The notes: generated by a model not told the origin, from the sequence alone. Counted from the first letter of the stretch, positions 1-35,785 are shown. The stretch: 64,000 nt of DNA from Synchiropus splendidus (GCF_027744825.2 NC_071342.1:19874001-19938000); one strand, 5' to 3'. Translations and numbers: made by a program.

Positions 1-218
1 TGCTGTGATTTATGGGCCGGTGCTGGAAGCTTCAGAGGGCGTAATTAGCCAATCTGAGACTGTCATGTGCAATAAGTGGAGTGGAGGCAGGGGATCCATC
101 TTCCTCGCTCTGTGTCTTCTGCTCAGCGCTGCTCCTTCTCCATCTCTGTAGCATTAAAATTCAGATCCTGTGCAAGTTACAATTGTTCCCAAAATGATCT
201 TCCTGTCGATGCCTCCAG

Positions 219-3200
219 AGGGTATTTAGGTGCAGGTGGAATTGGTGATGATGGTCTGTACCCAAACTGCACTGGGGGAGCTGCAGGATTCATCGATAAG
301 TGGATGTTTGGAGACAACATGTTTCGATACCCCACATGCAGAGTAAGTTCCTCCCATCACTTTGGCCTGCAGCTTGGCGTGAAACCTTGACTGAATTCCT
401 GCCACCTTCTATAGGAACTGTACCAGACAACACAACCTTTCGACCCGGAGGGCATTCTGGGTACAATCAACTCTATTGTCATGGGTTACCTGGGGATGCA
501 GGTGAGTCAGCTAAAAATAAATACAAGTAACATCCGACTTAAGACTGACCAACCGGTTGCAAGTTGGACGTAACTAGAATGCCATTCAAAATATCCGACG
601 CGAGGGTTATAGGTACTACTTTAGTGGGAGTGAGATGCTGGGATACTGTGTTGCCGTAACTGCCGTAGACGTTGCTGGGCTGCTACGTGCAGACATTGAA
701 TAAAAAAAAACAAGCATCTGCTGGCCGTGGTCGTAAATTGAGCTAGTCGTAAGTTTGATGTTACTTGTACCATGAAATGTGTGATACTTTGGTTTGGTAT
801 TCACAGATACTCCGCTGACTGTGTTCACTAATGTTTATGACTTTTCCCGCTCTGCACGTTACCGCACAGCTGCACCACTTTCCTGACAAACCGTCATCAC
901 AGAGAGAGAAGAAAGCGTGTCTTCCTGAAGTCCACTCCGCCGTGTCTCTTATAACCATTTGTGTTGTGGGAAGTTGCCATTCAAAAGCAGTGGCATTGCT
1001 CAATTCCTGGTGGGCGGTTAGAACTGAGCCCGTCCGTCAGCGCGGCTCAGACGAAGCGCCAGGTGTCAGCCTCTCGGCTCTGTGTTGGCCACGCTAATGT
1101 CCTCGGCTGAGGCGTATTCATCATCACCAAATTAATCAGAGGGCGCGGATGACTCTTACCTCACATCTGGCTCCACAGGATGGGAGAAATGTGACCTCCA
1201 CACCAGGGACGCAGGATCGACGCCGCCGTCCCAGGCCTATTGAGTTACCCACAGAGCAAATAAAGGAACAGGCTGCTTGTTGTACCAACGTGTTGTTGCC
1301 CTTTAATTGTATGTTTTATTCACTTTCCAGGCTGGGAAAATCATCCTTTGCTACAGGAAGAAGAACACTGATGTGCTCTGGAGATTCCTCCTGTGGGCTG
1401 CCATCCTTGTGAGTTACAATGTTATTATTAAAATAAAAAAAACAATGTTAATCTGGATCACACGCACAGTCTGGCCCTTTTCCTCCCGCTGAAGTCTGCG
1501 GTGTGTGTGTGAGATCACAGCACGATTAAACAACATCCACGTGTGGCCGAGTTTCCGGGCAGATTTGGGTGTCCAGTTCCTCCAGGAAAATCTCATATTA
1601 CTTTCTTGTGCTCCGCACATGCCCTCACTGTCAACTGTTTTTGATATGTAGCTCAGTCTACTGCAGCTACTCTCCAACTTCATTACTAGACAATGGACGT
1701 CCTCCCCTTTATTTGTTTTGGACCAGTAGCACAGTCTGGGTGGTCTGTGATCACAAGAAGAGCAAAGCAGACGTCTATTTCATTTACAAGTGGAATGTGT
1801 CCCACTGGGGAGACTCAGTGTCATTTGAGATGGCCTGTTTTGCATCTCTAAACCTTCGACAGGAGGCTCAGCCTGTTAGGAGATTGACAGTTATCTTTGG
1901 ACTATTGTTGTGTTCACTCTTAGAAAGTCAGCGCGAGACAGTGCCAGGCTTCGTTTGTGAAATGGCCGCGGCTTGTTGTGGAGGAACACATCTGTGACCT
2001 AGAGCGATGACGGAGCCACGGGAGCTGGCTGCCTTACCGCCTTCGAAACCTAAATGTGACAGGAGTCAGCCAGGGTGATGAACCCACCCCATCTTATGTG
2101 TTTGTTTTCTGCTAATTCATGGCTTCTGTTGGCGTCCAACTTGTTTGAATAACATATTTATTACTGTTATATTACACGGTCGACTTACAGCAATCTATTT
2201 CCTGCATACATATTTTTTTTGTTGGAATGATTTGAATTCGTGGTCACTGAAGGAAGAGTCGGCCTCTGCTATCAGACAGTTTACTTGTTCAGCATGAGGA
2301 GACAGTTTGACCAGAGTCATGTTTTGGGTTTTTAAGTGTATTGTCTAGATACTTTTTTGTTAAAATGTTGAAACCAACTAGGCTTAGACAATGGGGTGAT
2401 TTGAAGGTTGATATGGAACAAGGCTCTCATGAAACATTTACAAGAGCAGTCAGGGCCATGAGAGCTGGCAGTTCTCTCGGCTGAACTTCACGTTGTGGTT
2501 TTTTTCAATTGGTTCTGTCGGGTTCACTTTGGATTTTTGATGGCTGTGTGAGGCTTTGAGAGGTCAGGAGCCAAGTGAGCAACTGAGCCGTTGATGTTAA
2601 ATAAACGATTGAGAGCCAGTGATCTGGAAGCTGAACGCAAACAAGACAGGAGAGAGTGAACTCCAACTCCAACAATTTCAGGAAGGTAATGCCATAAGGA
2701 CAGAGCCACACTGAGGTTACTTCGGGAGTTTTATGTTAGAGTGTTTACCAAGAGACTGAGAGACTTTCAAAATGTTTTCTTTCTCTCTATACATAGTAAA
2801 ACATAATTCCTATTAATGAAACACTGGGACCTCGACGCTCAAACTAATTTTCTTATTTGAACGCGTTACTAGTCTACAGGTTGTTGCTTGCGGTCTTGCT
2901 GTAAATAAAAGGACACTATGTGCTGGAAAAATCTGGACGTTATTTGATAATAGTTGCTATTGTATTTAAGATTATCTTTAAAGGTGATGTAGAAATAAAC
3001 TTCGAATGTTACTGTGAGTCTAAAACTCTCTCTATATGATAGTGTCATGCTGCGGCTGGAGAGCACAGGCAACATTAACTTCACTGCTGATTTAACACAG
3101 TTTTGTGTTGGACTTCTGTTACAAATGAAACAGTTGTCAGTAAAGTTGGCTCGACCTGATGCAAAGCATGCTGATATTGTATGTGTTTCTTATGACTGGA

Positions 3201-6200
3201 GCAGGAATGTTCATTCATGCCATTATTTCTGATGCAGAAAGTAGTTTCGACACTCAAAATAATCATAGTTCAAGCCTGGAACCTACTTATTTCTAGTCTT
3301 CTAATCCTCCACTGTATAATAAAAGCAATAATGGCTGATGTCGATAGTAGTTCTGTCACATTATTGCATATGGTCACCTGCAGTGTTGAGGTTCATGTTT
3401 GGGTTGTGGTGAACCAGGCTTTGTTCCAATGGAGTTTGGACCGGATTCCTCCACAGCACACGATAGACGATGTAGGCATGGTGTCTGCAGCAGCCATATT
3501 AAGTTCATATTCACGTTCAATAACTGGCCCCGTCTGAGGGACCCACGATGACTGAGGAGGGGAGTTGGAAGGACAATAGACTGGATATGAATGATTGTAG
3601 GCTTCAGATTTGTACTACAAATACAATATATTTTAGGGAAAAAAGAAAATCAGAACCCAAATTCCTGCTGTCTTCTGACCACTCATGTGCAAAAGATATG
3701 CTGCTCGACAGAAACTGTGCGGTGAGAATTTAGCGCCATTAACCCCGATTCTTAAATGACAAATCTTCCTACCGTGTCTCCTGGCGATGAATCTTATGGA
3801 CCGTTATTGTGCCGCCGCAGGGACCTGAAATAAATTAGATCCATTTGGCTTCTCCCGCCGGCACCAGGTGATAAAGTATCGCACAACAAAATAAATAAAC
3901 ATCAGGCCTTTTATGTTTTACACTCCCTGATGGCTTATGCTGGATTATCTGAATGCTAATATCAGGACGACGATGTTAGAGGCAAGTATTCAGGACCGCT
4001 CTGTGTTTAGTGATAAATCAATACAAAGACTTAAAATGCAATTTGACTGGATTCAAAATAACTATAAAATAGATTTTCCTGCAGTACAGTGGCCTGACAT
4101 CAACAACAGCATGTCGGTTATTGATTTTCGGCAACACACACACAGGCCACTTTGAAGACAGAGGAGCATGATATCTGCTAGATCTGTTCCCCTCAACGTG
4201 TTTACACGGGCAGCAGAAAATGAATTTAGTTTAGATCGTCCTGCTCGTCATATTGACCTTTCTAACATGATTTTGAGGAAGCAGGAAGCAGCACTGTGCT
4301 CAGGACATTAGCACCTTCCTGCTGAAACTGAGCCTCCAGTTGAGCAGTGAGGGTCAACGCATCAATCCTTCAGCCATGTGGGGCGGTTTTTGAGGGCTGC
4401 AGCCATCTTTCTGATAAACAAAATCCCGCGTTAATTAAAAGTCCAACGATCAGGCTCCTAGTGAGAAATTGAAATTGAGCGTTTGCCCCACATACCAGGC
4501 CCGTCCCACATCCTGCTGCCTGGATGGCCTGCAGGCTCAATCCAGCCCCGGCTGGGCTATTTCCACACCATCGATTCTGTCATCTATACACATGATGGAT
4601 ATCCACCTAACAAGCCTGTTTGGATCCCCCTCCTCTGGACCGCTCTGGCTTCCAATGGATTCTTAGAAAGTCTCTCTCACGCATCAAAAAAACAAAAGTA
4701 CACAAACTATCATCTATATTCCGACGCATATTTCCCCCAACAAGACACTGTTCTTGGTGTCACCATGGATCATTTAAATCCATAAGGGTCCATGTTGTTT
4801 CCCAACATAAAAGTGATCGATGCCCTTCTTTGGTATCTAAATGCTGCTACAAACAAAAAGAAATAATGATAATAAAATCATGAGCTTCAATGACGGTAAT
4901 TCTACTATTTTTGAGAAGAAGATTGAAAGTAATTAGAGACGTCTATGTGGTTGTTCTAGGGTTGGATTGATCAGTCAGTGTTGCGTACTGCAAAGTTCAA
5001 CTGTTCAGGAGGATTGTAGGAAGAAAAGTGATTCAGCAACAGAACATAGTCGATTCAGCGGAGTAAGCTGTAGCAATGGAATTATTTATTTCTGATACGT
5101 CTATATGTTTTCATAATTTAACTATGTAATTCTTTATTTTTTAGAATATACTGAACATAGTCATACACTAGCAAAAAGCACATATTTTTGTGACATGTTT
5201 TTTAAATGTTTCTTTCTTGCTTATTTTGGTTTATTTAGTTTGTCAACCCATGTATCTACTTTGAATGGAAATACAGTTTATCCCTAAAAAGGAAACTACT
5301 TCATAACAGACATGAACTGATGGTAACCATTGAGTTAAATTGACTGAATAGATTTACAAGTTTTCTTCAATATGGCTTGACTTTTTGCAAGATAATGTCC
5401 TTCCCATGTGTTGGAGGGGATATGAGAGAAGGTGTGCGGCAGTTATGAGGTCGCCTCAGTTGAAAACTATACTTGTTCACTTTTTCTCTACTAAGCTGGA
5501 TACATTCTCAGACCAATAATAAATGTAACAACTGTTGCCTTTTTCGACTGGAATCGCTTTTATGCCATTTTAATTTGTCTAATTTCTTCTCCTTCTTCTC
5601 ATTCTTCCACCCTATGAACATTGGTTGTCTTCCTCTCCTTCTTCTCTCTCACTCTAGGTCCAGCACTGTCTCTCCTACTCACATAATTTGGTCTCCCTAA
5701 CTTGGCCTCCAAACTTCTCCATGTTATTTTGAAAGATTCGATCCATCTGTTTAATGTAATTTAATGAATAATGTTGCATAATTATGCAAACACGCTGTGT
5801 AATTGTGCTGTCTCCTTAATGCTTCATATTCTTTAGCTTTGTGAAGAACTTGTGGCTCACACCACAACAACTTAAACTGTCAGTAAAAACTGTTGTGGTG
5901 TGGTCTTCATAACTACATTGAGATGATGGAGTGTAGACCCAGTATGAGACACTGTCTCATGTATATTTGTTTCTATTATTCTGTTGCCTATGTCACTGCC
6001 CAGTGCGAACACTCCTGTGTGATGATGATGTCCAGGGTTCACCGAGGTGTGTGTGACTTCTAATTGACTTATCTGCCAGACTCGCTTGAATCTTCGACGT
6101 TGCTTTTTAGCAGCCCGATACGGCTCACTTTATCGCCTTCCATCGATTTGAAATCTGTTTCATTTCCACCCATAGGGAATCTCCGCAGCCATCCTTTCTA

Positions 6201-9200
6201 AGTGCACGCGAGACGGAGGATTTATACCTGTCAATAAAAACCTTTGGTAAGTGCTTCCTGCTCCTCTAAATCCAGCCACTTTTCCTCACAAAAGAGAGGC
6301 TAGCTTTTCCAACCGGCACAAATCAAGGCTGCTAAAACACGAGTTTACTTGCCTCTAATGACAGCCGGCGCTGTAAGTAATCGCCCGGATGTCAGAGGTG
6401 TGAGGTGAAGCGCATCTACCGCCGTCCAACACGATCACTCTTCCAGCAAAATAAAGGATGTTTTATCCTCCCTGGCCCGCCGGCGGCCCTGGCACAGGCT
6501 CTCTCTTCATATGTAGAACAGGCTGGAAAACTCATCCAGACCTATCCCCAAAACCTTTTTGGAGCAACCGAGCCGGTTGATAAATGTTGGCCATGATTTA
6601 GCGTGAAATACTGAGCCATTACTGGCCGCCGCTGTGCTTTCACAGAAAGCCCAACATGGCGTGAATCATCTTAACGTTGCGGCAGGAAGAACGCCATTTC
6701 ATCTGTGATGTGTAAGCAAATTTCTCCTGATGTTCCACTGGGGCCGCCACTAAAGCGCCGCTCATCCCTCACCATTACCTGCACGGCTTTTATAGGCAGT
6801 TCATCATGCACGGCTTATTGAGCTCCCGAGTACGAGTCCCTGCCTGGATGTCTAGAAGTAATTAACTCCTGGCTAAGAGTCCGTCTTGGCCCCCGCTTCA
6901 GTCCAGGTAAAAAAAATAAAAATAAATTTAAAAGCCCTGCTCAAGGAAGCTCTGGTAGGCGGCACTTTTGCATTAGATGATATCTCATCAAACATTCTTG
7001 CACTTAAGTACAGACAGGGACATGGCTGCTTGGCACGGCTCCATGGGGCACGTGCCAAGCAGCCACTCTCTCAGCATCCACCAGCTCCAGACCTCTTTTT
7101 TATTGATCCACACTCCAGCATTGATGGACTTTGTTTTAACACCCCCTTTTTCACACCTTTCTGTGAGCACACATGCAGTTAAAATGTTATTGTATTCTGA
7201 TGTCTCCCTCCTCAGGTCCTTGTCCTATGTGACTTGTATGGGCTGCCTGTCCTTCCTGTTGCTGGGAGTCACGTACTTCGTCATTGACATCAAGGGGTGG
7301 TGGGGTGGACAGCCCTTCATATATCCAGGTACTGAGATTCACAAGACACAACAAGACATTTTAGTGACAAATGAATACGGTTGTGGAAAACAAAGTGAAC
7401 TTGGCAGCAGGTTCATGGATGGCTTACATCTCCAGAAGCACCTGCTCCCATCACCTGGGTGCTTATGGGGCTAGAACAAGGACAGCTTACATTGGCAATG
7501 AAAAAAAATATTGGCTGAAAAACAGAATATAGGCATTGAATAAAACAGAATATTGGCTGAAACACAGAATATGGGCATTGAAAAAAAAGAATATTGGCTG
7601 AAAAACAGAATATAGGCATTGAAAAAAACAGAATATTGGCTGAAACACAGAATATAGGCATTGAAAAAAACAGAATATTGGCTGAAACACAGAATATAGG
7701 CATTGAAAAAAGGAATATTGGCTGAAAAACAGAATATAGGCATTTAAAAAAACAGAATATTGGCTGAAACACAGAATATAGGCATTGAAAAAAAAAGAAT
7801 ATTGGCTGAAACACAGAATATAGGCATTGAAAAAAATGAATATTGACTGAAAAACAGAATATAGGCATTGAAAAAAGAATATTGGCTGAAAAAATATATA
7901 AATAAATATATTGTTATTTGTCATTTTAATACCATTTTAGTTTTCAACGTCAATACAAAAATATTTCAGCCACTATTCTGTTTTCCAAAAGAAAGTGCGC
8001 TCGATTTGCGTGTACTTGGCCAGAATTTAGTACTTCTTTCCCTCAAATAGTATTTTGTGCGCATGTTTTACTGTGCACGACACAGTGCAAACCCCGCCCC
8101 TTTCCACTGCTAGCTGAAATAAGCAGCACCAGATAGCCAACTGGTTACAGCCTTCGCTCACCTGACTGGTGAAAACGTGATTGGCCGGGAAAAAACCCTG
8201 CACCCACTGCATCCCTTTGAGGACCGGTTTGTGACCCCTGACTCAGAGAAAGGTCATGTTTTTTGGGGTCTCATCTTGATGTGATGAACCACAGCTGTCA
8301 GGATCAGAGCCACCTGCCTCACTGACTGCAGCCAGCAATGCGTTTTTTAGATCATCACTCACTCTGAAGTTTAAAATCTCTCATGAGCACTGCAGAGTTT
8401 TATAGTAAAACGACATCATCGTCTGGGTCATTGAGGCCGTATCTGTGTGGAGCGGGAAGAACAGACATAGTGGCAGGGGATGATGAAGGCTTGCAGTTAA
8501 AGCAGTTAAAACTGAGCTGCTCCTCACCAACCTCCACGTGCCAGTTGAACTACTGAACATCCCTCTTTGACTTCTGTAAGTCATAAAATCTAAACTATTA
8601 AAACTTGTTATTAAAATTATGTATTAAAATTTCATTTTAGATATGTAGTGAGACACAATCTGGATTTGGAAGTGTCAAATAGAGGGGCCATATTTGTGTT
8701 GCTGTCTCTCCTCGATCGTTCTTCTAATGTTTATTTCCTACTGCAGCATTATCAAATATTTATTGAGTCAAGCCTTCAATTATATTTAAACGCGTTGTAA
8801 CTCACTGAGGTACTGCAGTGTTTGTGATGTTTTATGACTTAGCAACCGGTTTAAATTAGCTGCGTCGAGTCATAAACCACTGAGTCTTAATTCACCGGTG
8901 GGAAAGGTAAAACACAACAATGTGAATTTTGTTTTATTTGTAAAGAGAATGGTGTTTCTATCTCGTAACTCAGTGTGAATTCAGTGGCACCGGCTGCATT
9001 CGAGGACACAGAGAGAAGAGAAACCACATGGCGATCAGATCTAGACGCCGTCACAGGAGATGAATATTAATACGAGCGAAAGTGGTCTTGTCTGATTCGA
9101 TCATTATTAGATCACAGGAAAGACGCCTGAATGTCAGAAGGACTCAGACTCTAAAAACAAACACGTAAATAGTAATCAAAGCTGCACTTGACAACTGCAT

Positions 9201-10211
9201 TAGTGCGATGTGGACTGATGGTCAACCATTACTATTTCACCCAAGATGTTTCAGGTGTTGTTTGAAACCAAAGCCAAAAACAGCTTGACATTTCACTTCT
9301 CTTCTCTTTTACTGATTATTATTTTGATCTGCAGATGAAGCTAAAACAGCTGTCTCAGAATAGAAGGTTAGAGGGGACGAAAAGCATCAGACCAACCATC
9401 TTAGTCAAACAGACCGTCCGTGTTTCTCGTCCAGAGGAAAGTTGTTTGCTCCTTTTCTTGACCACATCTACAAAGCATTTCAATTTTCAGATTGAACTTT
9501 TGGTTACACTTTAGATTGCGGAATTTATTGTTTATTCTTTGAACATTCCAAGATGCTAATCATTATTGTGGAATAAATAATAACTGGATAGCATGCTGCT
9601 AATATGTCGATGAGTCATTGTTTATTTATGGTAATAATGGGAACATTTTACAAAGAGGTGTTACTGCAGATCTGTTTACAGTCGATGTCATCCAAGAATT
9701 TGAGCAGAAAAGCTCCATCTATGTAGACATCTAAGTCAGAAAAGTAAAGGTTTGCAGTGCTGAGTATGTCTGGCTCAGGTGTCTAACCAGGGCCTCGAGT
9801 TCGACCGTGTCCCGTCTGGATGTTGAGGAACTACACGTATTTCCTTTGAAACAGAGTGGTCTGTTTACATGTTAAGGCTTGTAGCAGTAGTCTGTGAGCA
9901 AGAGTAGATAAATCAATTTCTGGGATCCACTTGTCTTGTCTTAGATTCCCAGACGCAGATGACGCTGTATTGTCTCCCCGCAGAGAAACTGCAGTCACAA
10001 AAAAGACGTCCCTCTCCTGTCCTCCTCAGGGATGAACTCCATCTTGGTGTACGTGGGTCACTCTCTGCTGGGTTTCTACTTCCCCTTCAGCTGGGAGATG
10101 CGCTTCCAGGACAGTCACTGGGAATGGCTCTTCCAAAGCCTGTGGGGGACCTCGCTGTGGGTGCTGGCTTCCTTCCTGCTCTATCGGAAGAAATTCTTCC
10201 TCAAAATATGA
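219..10211 (+). CDS. hgsnat: hgsnat, heparan-alpha-glucosaminide N-acetyltransferase, 3' part (6 exons)
   Basis: This lysosomal membrane enzyme moves acetyl groups from cytosolic acetyl-CoA onto terminal glucosamine of heparan sulfate. Exons read by frame continuity: 219-342 (start uncertain), 415-501, 1331-1408, 6176-6246, 7216-7328, 10030-10211, with stop tga at 10209. They encode about 217 C-terminal residues. Family-specific stretches are GAGGIGD and YPNCTGGAAG in the first exon, DPEGILGTINSIVMGYLG in the second, GFIPVNKNLW in the fourth, SLSYVT with hydrophobic membrane segments in the fifth, and MNSILVYVGH then YRKKFFLKI at the end. Junction phases agree throughout. The catalytic-histidine region and the N-terminal half lie upstream of the window. 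The terminal basic YRKK tail agrees with the known human tail. No canonical AATAAA is obvious just after the stop. Confidence 0.93.
524..767. mobile_element. TA-flanked MITE candidate in hgsnat intron
   Basis: A 244-bp segment starts with caagtaacatccgacttaag and ends with the inverted match gtcgtaagtttgatgttactt with its final g at 767. The outer 11 bases of the two ends pair perfectly, and pairing continues with few mismatches to about 20 bases. The dinucleotide TA lies immediately outside each end (522-523 and 768-769), as expected for Tc1/mariner-type insertion. The interior has no coding capacity. Confidence 0.55.
5859..5902. repeat. Short inverted repeat (hairpin) in hgsnat intron
   Basis: cacaccacaaca at 5859-5870 pairs perfectly with tgttgtggtgtg at 5891-5902 around a 20-base loop, with a further gaag/cttc match outside. 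It is too short and isolated to assign a function. Confidence 0.5.
7495..7895. repeat. Tandem array of ~42-bp units in hgsnat intron
   Basis: About nine to ten head-to-tail copies of a unit containing gaatattggctgaaa, cacagaatataggcattg and a run of 6-8 A. Copies differ mainly in the A-run length (unit 41-43 bp) and at one or two substitutions. Because the unit is near a multiple of three and lacks stops on the minus strand, long open frames appear there in all three phases. These are repeat artefacts, not genes. Confidence 0.93.
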
Positions 10212-12192
10212 GCGTGGCCTGGACGTTTCAAGGCTTTTGACGGAAGACAACGTGATTCTCAGAGACAAGTGCCATTTGCTTTTGTGTATATTTGACAATC
10301 TTTGTTCTGTTTGATGCAATAGCGAAGGGAAGTTATAAACAAGTTGTGTTGGATTATCATGCCAGCATTTACTTTTTAGATAAAATGTTCCACCCAAAGT
10401 TGAAAAAAAAAAAGGGTTTGATAATTTGATGCGCTGAGTTGGCACTTAGCGAATTAGCTTGAGTAATGCCACTACACAACAGGGCAGCCATTATGACTCG
10501 GTTGCCATGACCACTCCTTTGCGTGTGTGTGTGTGTCCCATCTGTCGCGCTGTCCGAGTGACAGTACTTTAATAGGGGTCAAGATGCTGGGCTCTCACAA
10601 AGGAGTGTCGTTAATGGGGCTGACACCTCCGGCACTTGTTCTTGCTGGAGAATCCAGGAAATTACACAAATCCAATTCATCACAGCGACACCAGGTTTCA
10701 CAAGGTTCTTCTTCAACACTCAGACATTAACATGCATTATCATGGCGTCCTATCACGGTGAGCTGCGGAGGAATCGCTGACCATGTGGCCGTGTGATTTA
10801 TATGTGGGGATCATCAGGTCTGAAGGTGTGCGGGTGTCATGAAACCACCATCTACTTAATGAAACACACACATCTGTTTCTTTGTTTGTGTGGTTCCCCT
10901 GCAGGTTAACACTCACTGGCTTCATTTCCACTTGAATCAGTTGTGCATCACTTTATCACCGCTACACCACACGTCTGGTTCAATAAGGTCGGACTGCAAC
11001 TTCTCTCCTTTCCATCTGCAGTTGGTGGGACTTTCTCAAGGAGGGTGAACCCGTGTTCAAAGTTTTGTTCAACAAGCATTTTGTTTTCACACTTGAATCT
11101 GCTATAAAATCTTAATACAATCAAAGAACAGTTTGGACGCCGCATGAGTTTCTGCTGCTATGAACTTCTGACCCTGAGGCTTCCATCAAGCACTTCTGCT
11201 GCTGCAGTTTCATGTGTGATATTAATACTTAAGGAGCCTGATGTACCTAGTACTTCATGCAAGCAGGTGGTGGACACATGTAGCTTCAATCTGAGCAACA
11301 TTTGAGGGTGTTTTTATGGCAATGTTTGGAGTAAATAAAGAGTGAATCGATCAAAATGGTGACAGGAAATGCCAGAGCCTGCAGGAGAAAATGCACTGTA
11401 AGTGACAGCGATGATGCCCAGCCATGAGAGATGAGGAAGAGTATCACAAGTGGATCAGATCCACAGCTGTAAAAATGATGTAATTCATTATGGCTGTCAG
11501 CTGGTGATGTCATAATATGCAAATTAGACAAGTAAATTTTCTCCCTTCCGAATTGTTGCTGACGGCACTACTGCCATTTCAGCAGAAGCCAAAGGCGGAT
11601 AGCAGAGCCTAAGAAGGCAGAGGAGCCGGTTCTATAAACTTCTCTGATGAAATACTTACAGCCGTGTTGTGAGTGTTTTCAAGTTAGGACCTTTAGTGGA
11701 ATTATCATATGGAGACATCTAAACATTCTAGCTTTGATTAGAGGGTACAATGTATGTCAAATATTTGCAACAACATTTTTACTTTATCACGTTTTCACAA
11801 CAAATTTTAGGTTCTAATACTCAGAAGCCATCTTGAAAATGAAGCATGTTCTTCCATAGTCGGTGAACTCATCTGATAATGTCACTTTTCTGCATCAGAC
11901 TGTGATTCTTGAAGCTAGCAACAGCACAAACTCTGCTGCCTTCCTGAGTGTGGAGGGCTGTTTGACTCCCCTGCCGCCAGGAACAAGACTTAGATGCATA
12001 ATTGCTTCCTCAAACTACTTTGTCAGCAGTGGAAACACATTCTGTTCCCAGTGTTTCTTAATGTGATGACAATGTAAGTCATTACAGAGGAGGTCTGCAG
12101 CCCTCTTGTGTATTTACCATTCAGATGCTTCTATTTCTATTCTGCCTTGCTCCTTCAGACTCAGTTATTGATGCATATGATGCCATCATTGT

Positions 12193-12232
<40 letters not shown>

Positions 12233-13560
12233 TATATATTTGATGATGGACCTTTATTTTCAGACTGCAGCACGATATAGATGTATGGATTTGATTCCTA
12301 GGTCTTGGTGTGGTTTGCTTGGAGAATGACGACTCCACCACATCTCCTCGTCCTTATTGATCGCCCTCTTGAGCAAACGTCTCAGGCTACTTATAGTCCG
12401 CCTTATGGAAACTTTACCCCGGCAGAGATGTCCTAATGCAGACCGCCCTGGGTCTTATATATCACGTAATGATCTGCCTTGGCTCCCTTGGCGGGCGATC
12501 TTATACAGTATATCCTTTTAATTCACTGAAAGACAAAACTAGGTGTTTCATTAGCAGCTTTTCAATTTAACACTGTTAATGTTCTGCCTCGTTCTCAGAG
12601 GTTACGCAGTGAGTCAGAGCCTTTTTTGCTCCATTATGGTCATGAATCTATTAAGAATGTTTAGAATACGATGGGTGAAGTGTTTTCAGATCCTGTGGAG
12701 CTGTCGGGAATGAGCTTGTCATGTGGGATGGTTTTTATCATGATCAACGTGAGGTGCTAGTTCAGTGAAATCCTCCGAGGAGTGAAGCCATCTCTTCCAT
12801 GGCTTTGTGTTGCGGTGTGTTTGTTGTATCCAGGGACGTCGATGGTGCCTCACGATTGCTGTGTGAGTGACTGGTGTCCTGCCCCAGGGCTGCAGCCATG
12901 CATCGCTCCACACAACCATCTCACTCCTCACACAGGACGCTCAACCCTGGGAGCTGTTTACACCATCACTCAGGTGAAAGTTGGTTGTCAAAACTAGAGA
13001 TGCCAATCTTACTTTTTATTTCTTTTCAAGTTAAAACTAAAGCCATTGTAATAATGTCAATGTCAATTCAGAAAACAAACTGACTAAACAGAACCAGGTC
13101 AGGGCTGATCTCTTGATCTTCTGCTCAGCTGCCAAAAGTCATTCAAAAATATAAATTAAAATAAGCAGGAAGAACTGGCATGTGAGCAAAGTGAAGGTTG
13201 AGGGCCATGTGACCATATATTTTTATTTTATTTTTATTCTTATTTGATCCGATGTTGAGTCTATCTCTCAGCCACCTTGTTAAAGCTTTATTAAATAGCT
13301 TGGTGGAGAAAGATATATTACAAAATTGCATATTTTCTTCTACAATTTTAAAAGAATATCTGAAATACACACATGGCCCTAATCCTAAACTTAGCAATTA
13401 GCAACTTAGCAATGCTAATAAAAAAGCTAAGTCTCCGAGACGAGTCTACAGTTTTTTCAAAAATAAATCAACTACGAAGCTGTTTAATATCATTTAAAAG
13501 TGTGGACTGAAATTAAAAGCAGTTCAAAATTAGTCCCGTTTCCAAATGAAGGCTGGTAAT
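10212..13560. other. Intergenic region hgsnat-ret
   Basis: This 3.3 kb stretch holds no supported gene on either strand. Open frames here are short and start or stop at random. It contains the hgsnat 3' UTR (first few hundred bases, extent unknown), a short (GT)n run near 10522 and a TA microsatellite at 12195-12239. The rest is AT-rich unique sequence. Confidence 0.6.
12195..12239. repeat. (TA)n microsatellite
   Basis: Eighteen uninterrupted TA units followed by one GA interruption and a few more TA units. Confidence 0.95.
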
Positions 13561-13896
13561 TCATTCATTCCCAGCCGGACTTTGACGTCACTAAATGGGC
13601 CGCGTCTCTTTAAGAAGCTACTTGTTAATAATTATCTGTGCCGAGTGTTAACGAGACGCCTGAGCCGCCGTTAAATGTTTCCTTTAAATTTCCCGGAGCT
13701 GCTGCGGAACAGTGGACCTCCTCCTCCCTCTCCTCCTCCTCTTCCTCCCCTCACAGTCCCGCGGAGCCGCGCGGGAGCAGCAGCAGTCTCCACGGGACAC
13801 CGACGACGCGCATCCCCGCACTGGTTTATCCGCTTTGTATTCTCTCTCTTCTGCGCCACTTTTGTCCACCGAAACTTTCACCTATGCTTCGTGAAC
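13561..13896 (+). promoter_or_regulatory. ret: ret promoter and 5' UTR region
   Basis: The 336 bases before the ret start codon change from AT-rich to GC/CpG-rich sequence. A palindromic cAMP-response-type element TGACGTCA lies at 13583-13590, followed by a CT-rich tract (cctcctcc repeats) at about 13718-13760 and several CGCG-containing stretches. No TATA box is positioned convincingly. The transcription start cannot be fixed from sequence. The region sits at the boundary of the intergenic DNA and the first coding exon. Confidence 0.6.

Positions 13897-35785
<21,889 letters not shown>

Larger units (their letters stand above)
343..10029 (+). other. hgsnat: hgsnat introns and their contents
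   Basis: The five introns in the window hold no additional gene that I can support. The first is 72 bp. The second contains a TA-flanked MITE candidate at 524-767. The 4.8 kb intron at 1409-6175 is AT-rich unique sequence. The intron at 7329-10029 carries the ~42-bp tandem array at about 7495-7895. The stretch 6090-6880, around exon 6176-6246, is richer in GC and looks less repetitive than its surroundings, which would suit a conserved non-coding element; that last point is inference. Confidence 0.6.

Noticed and set aside
7413..7924. Three overlapping minus-strand frames of 90-151 codons with repeated FFxMPIFC
   Set aside because: All arise from the ~42-bp tandem array; unit length near a multiple of three and no stops explain them.
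9500..9665. Possible MITE with ggttacacttta and a gtgttact end
   Set aside because: Inverted similarity is weak after the first few bases and no target duplication was seen.
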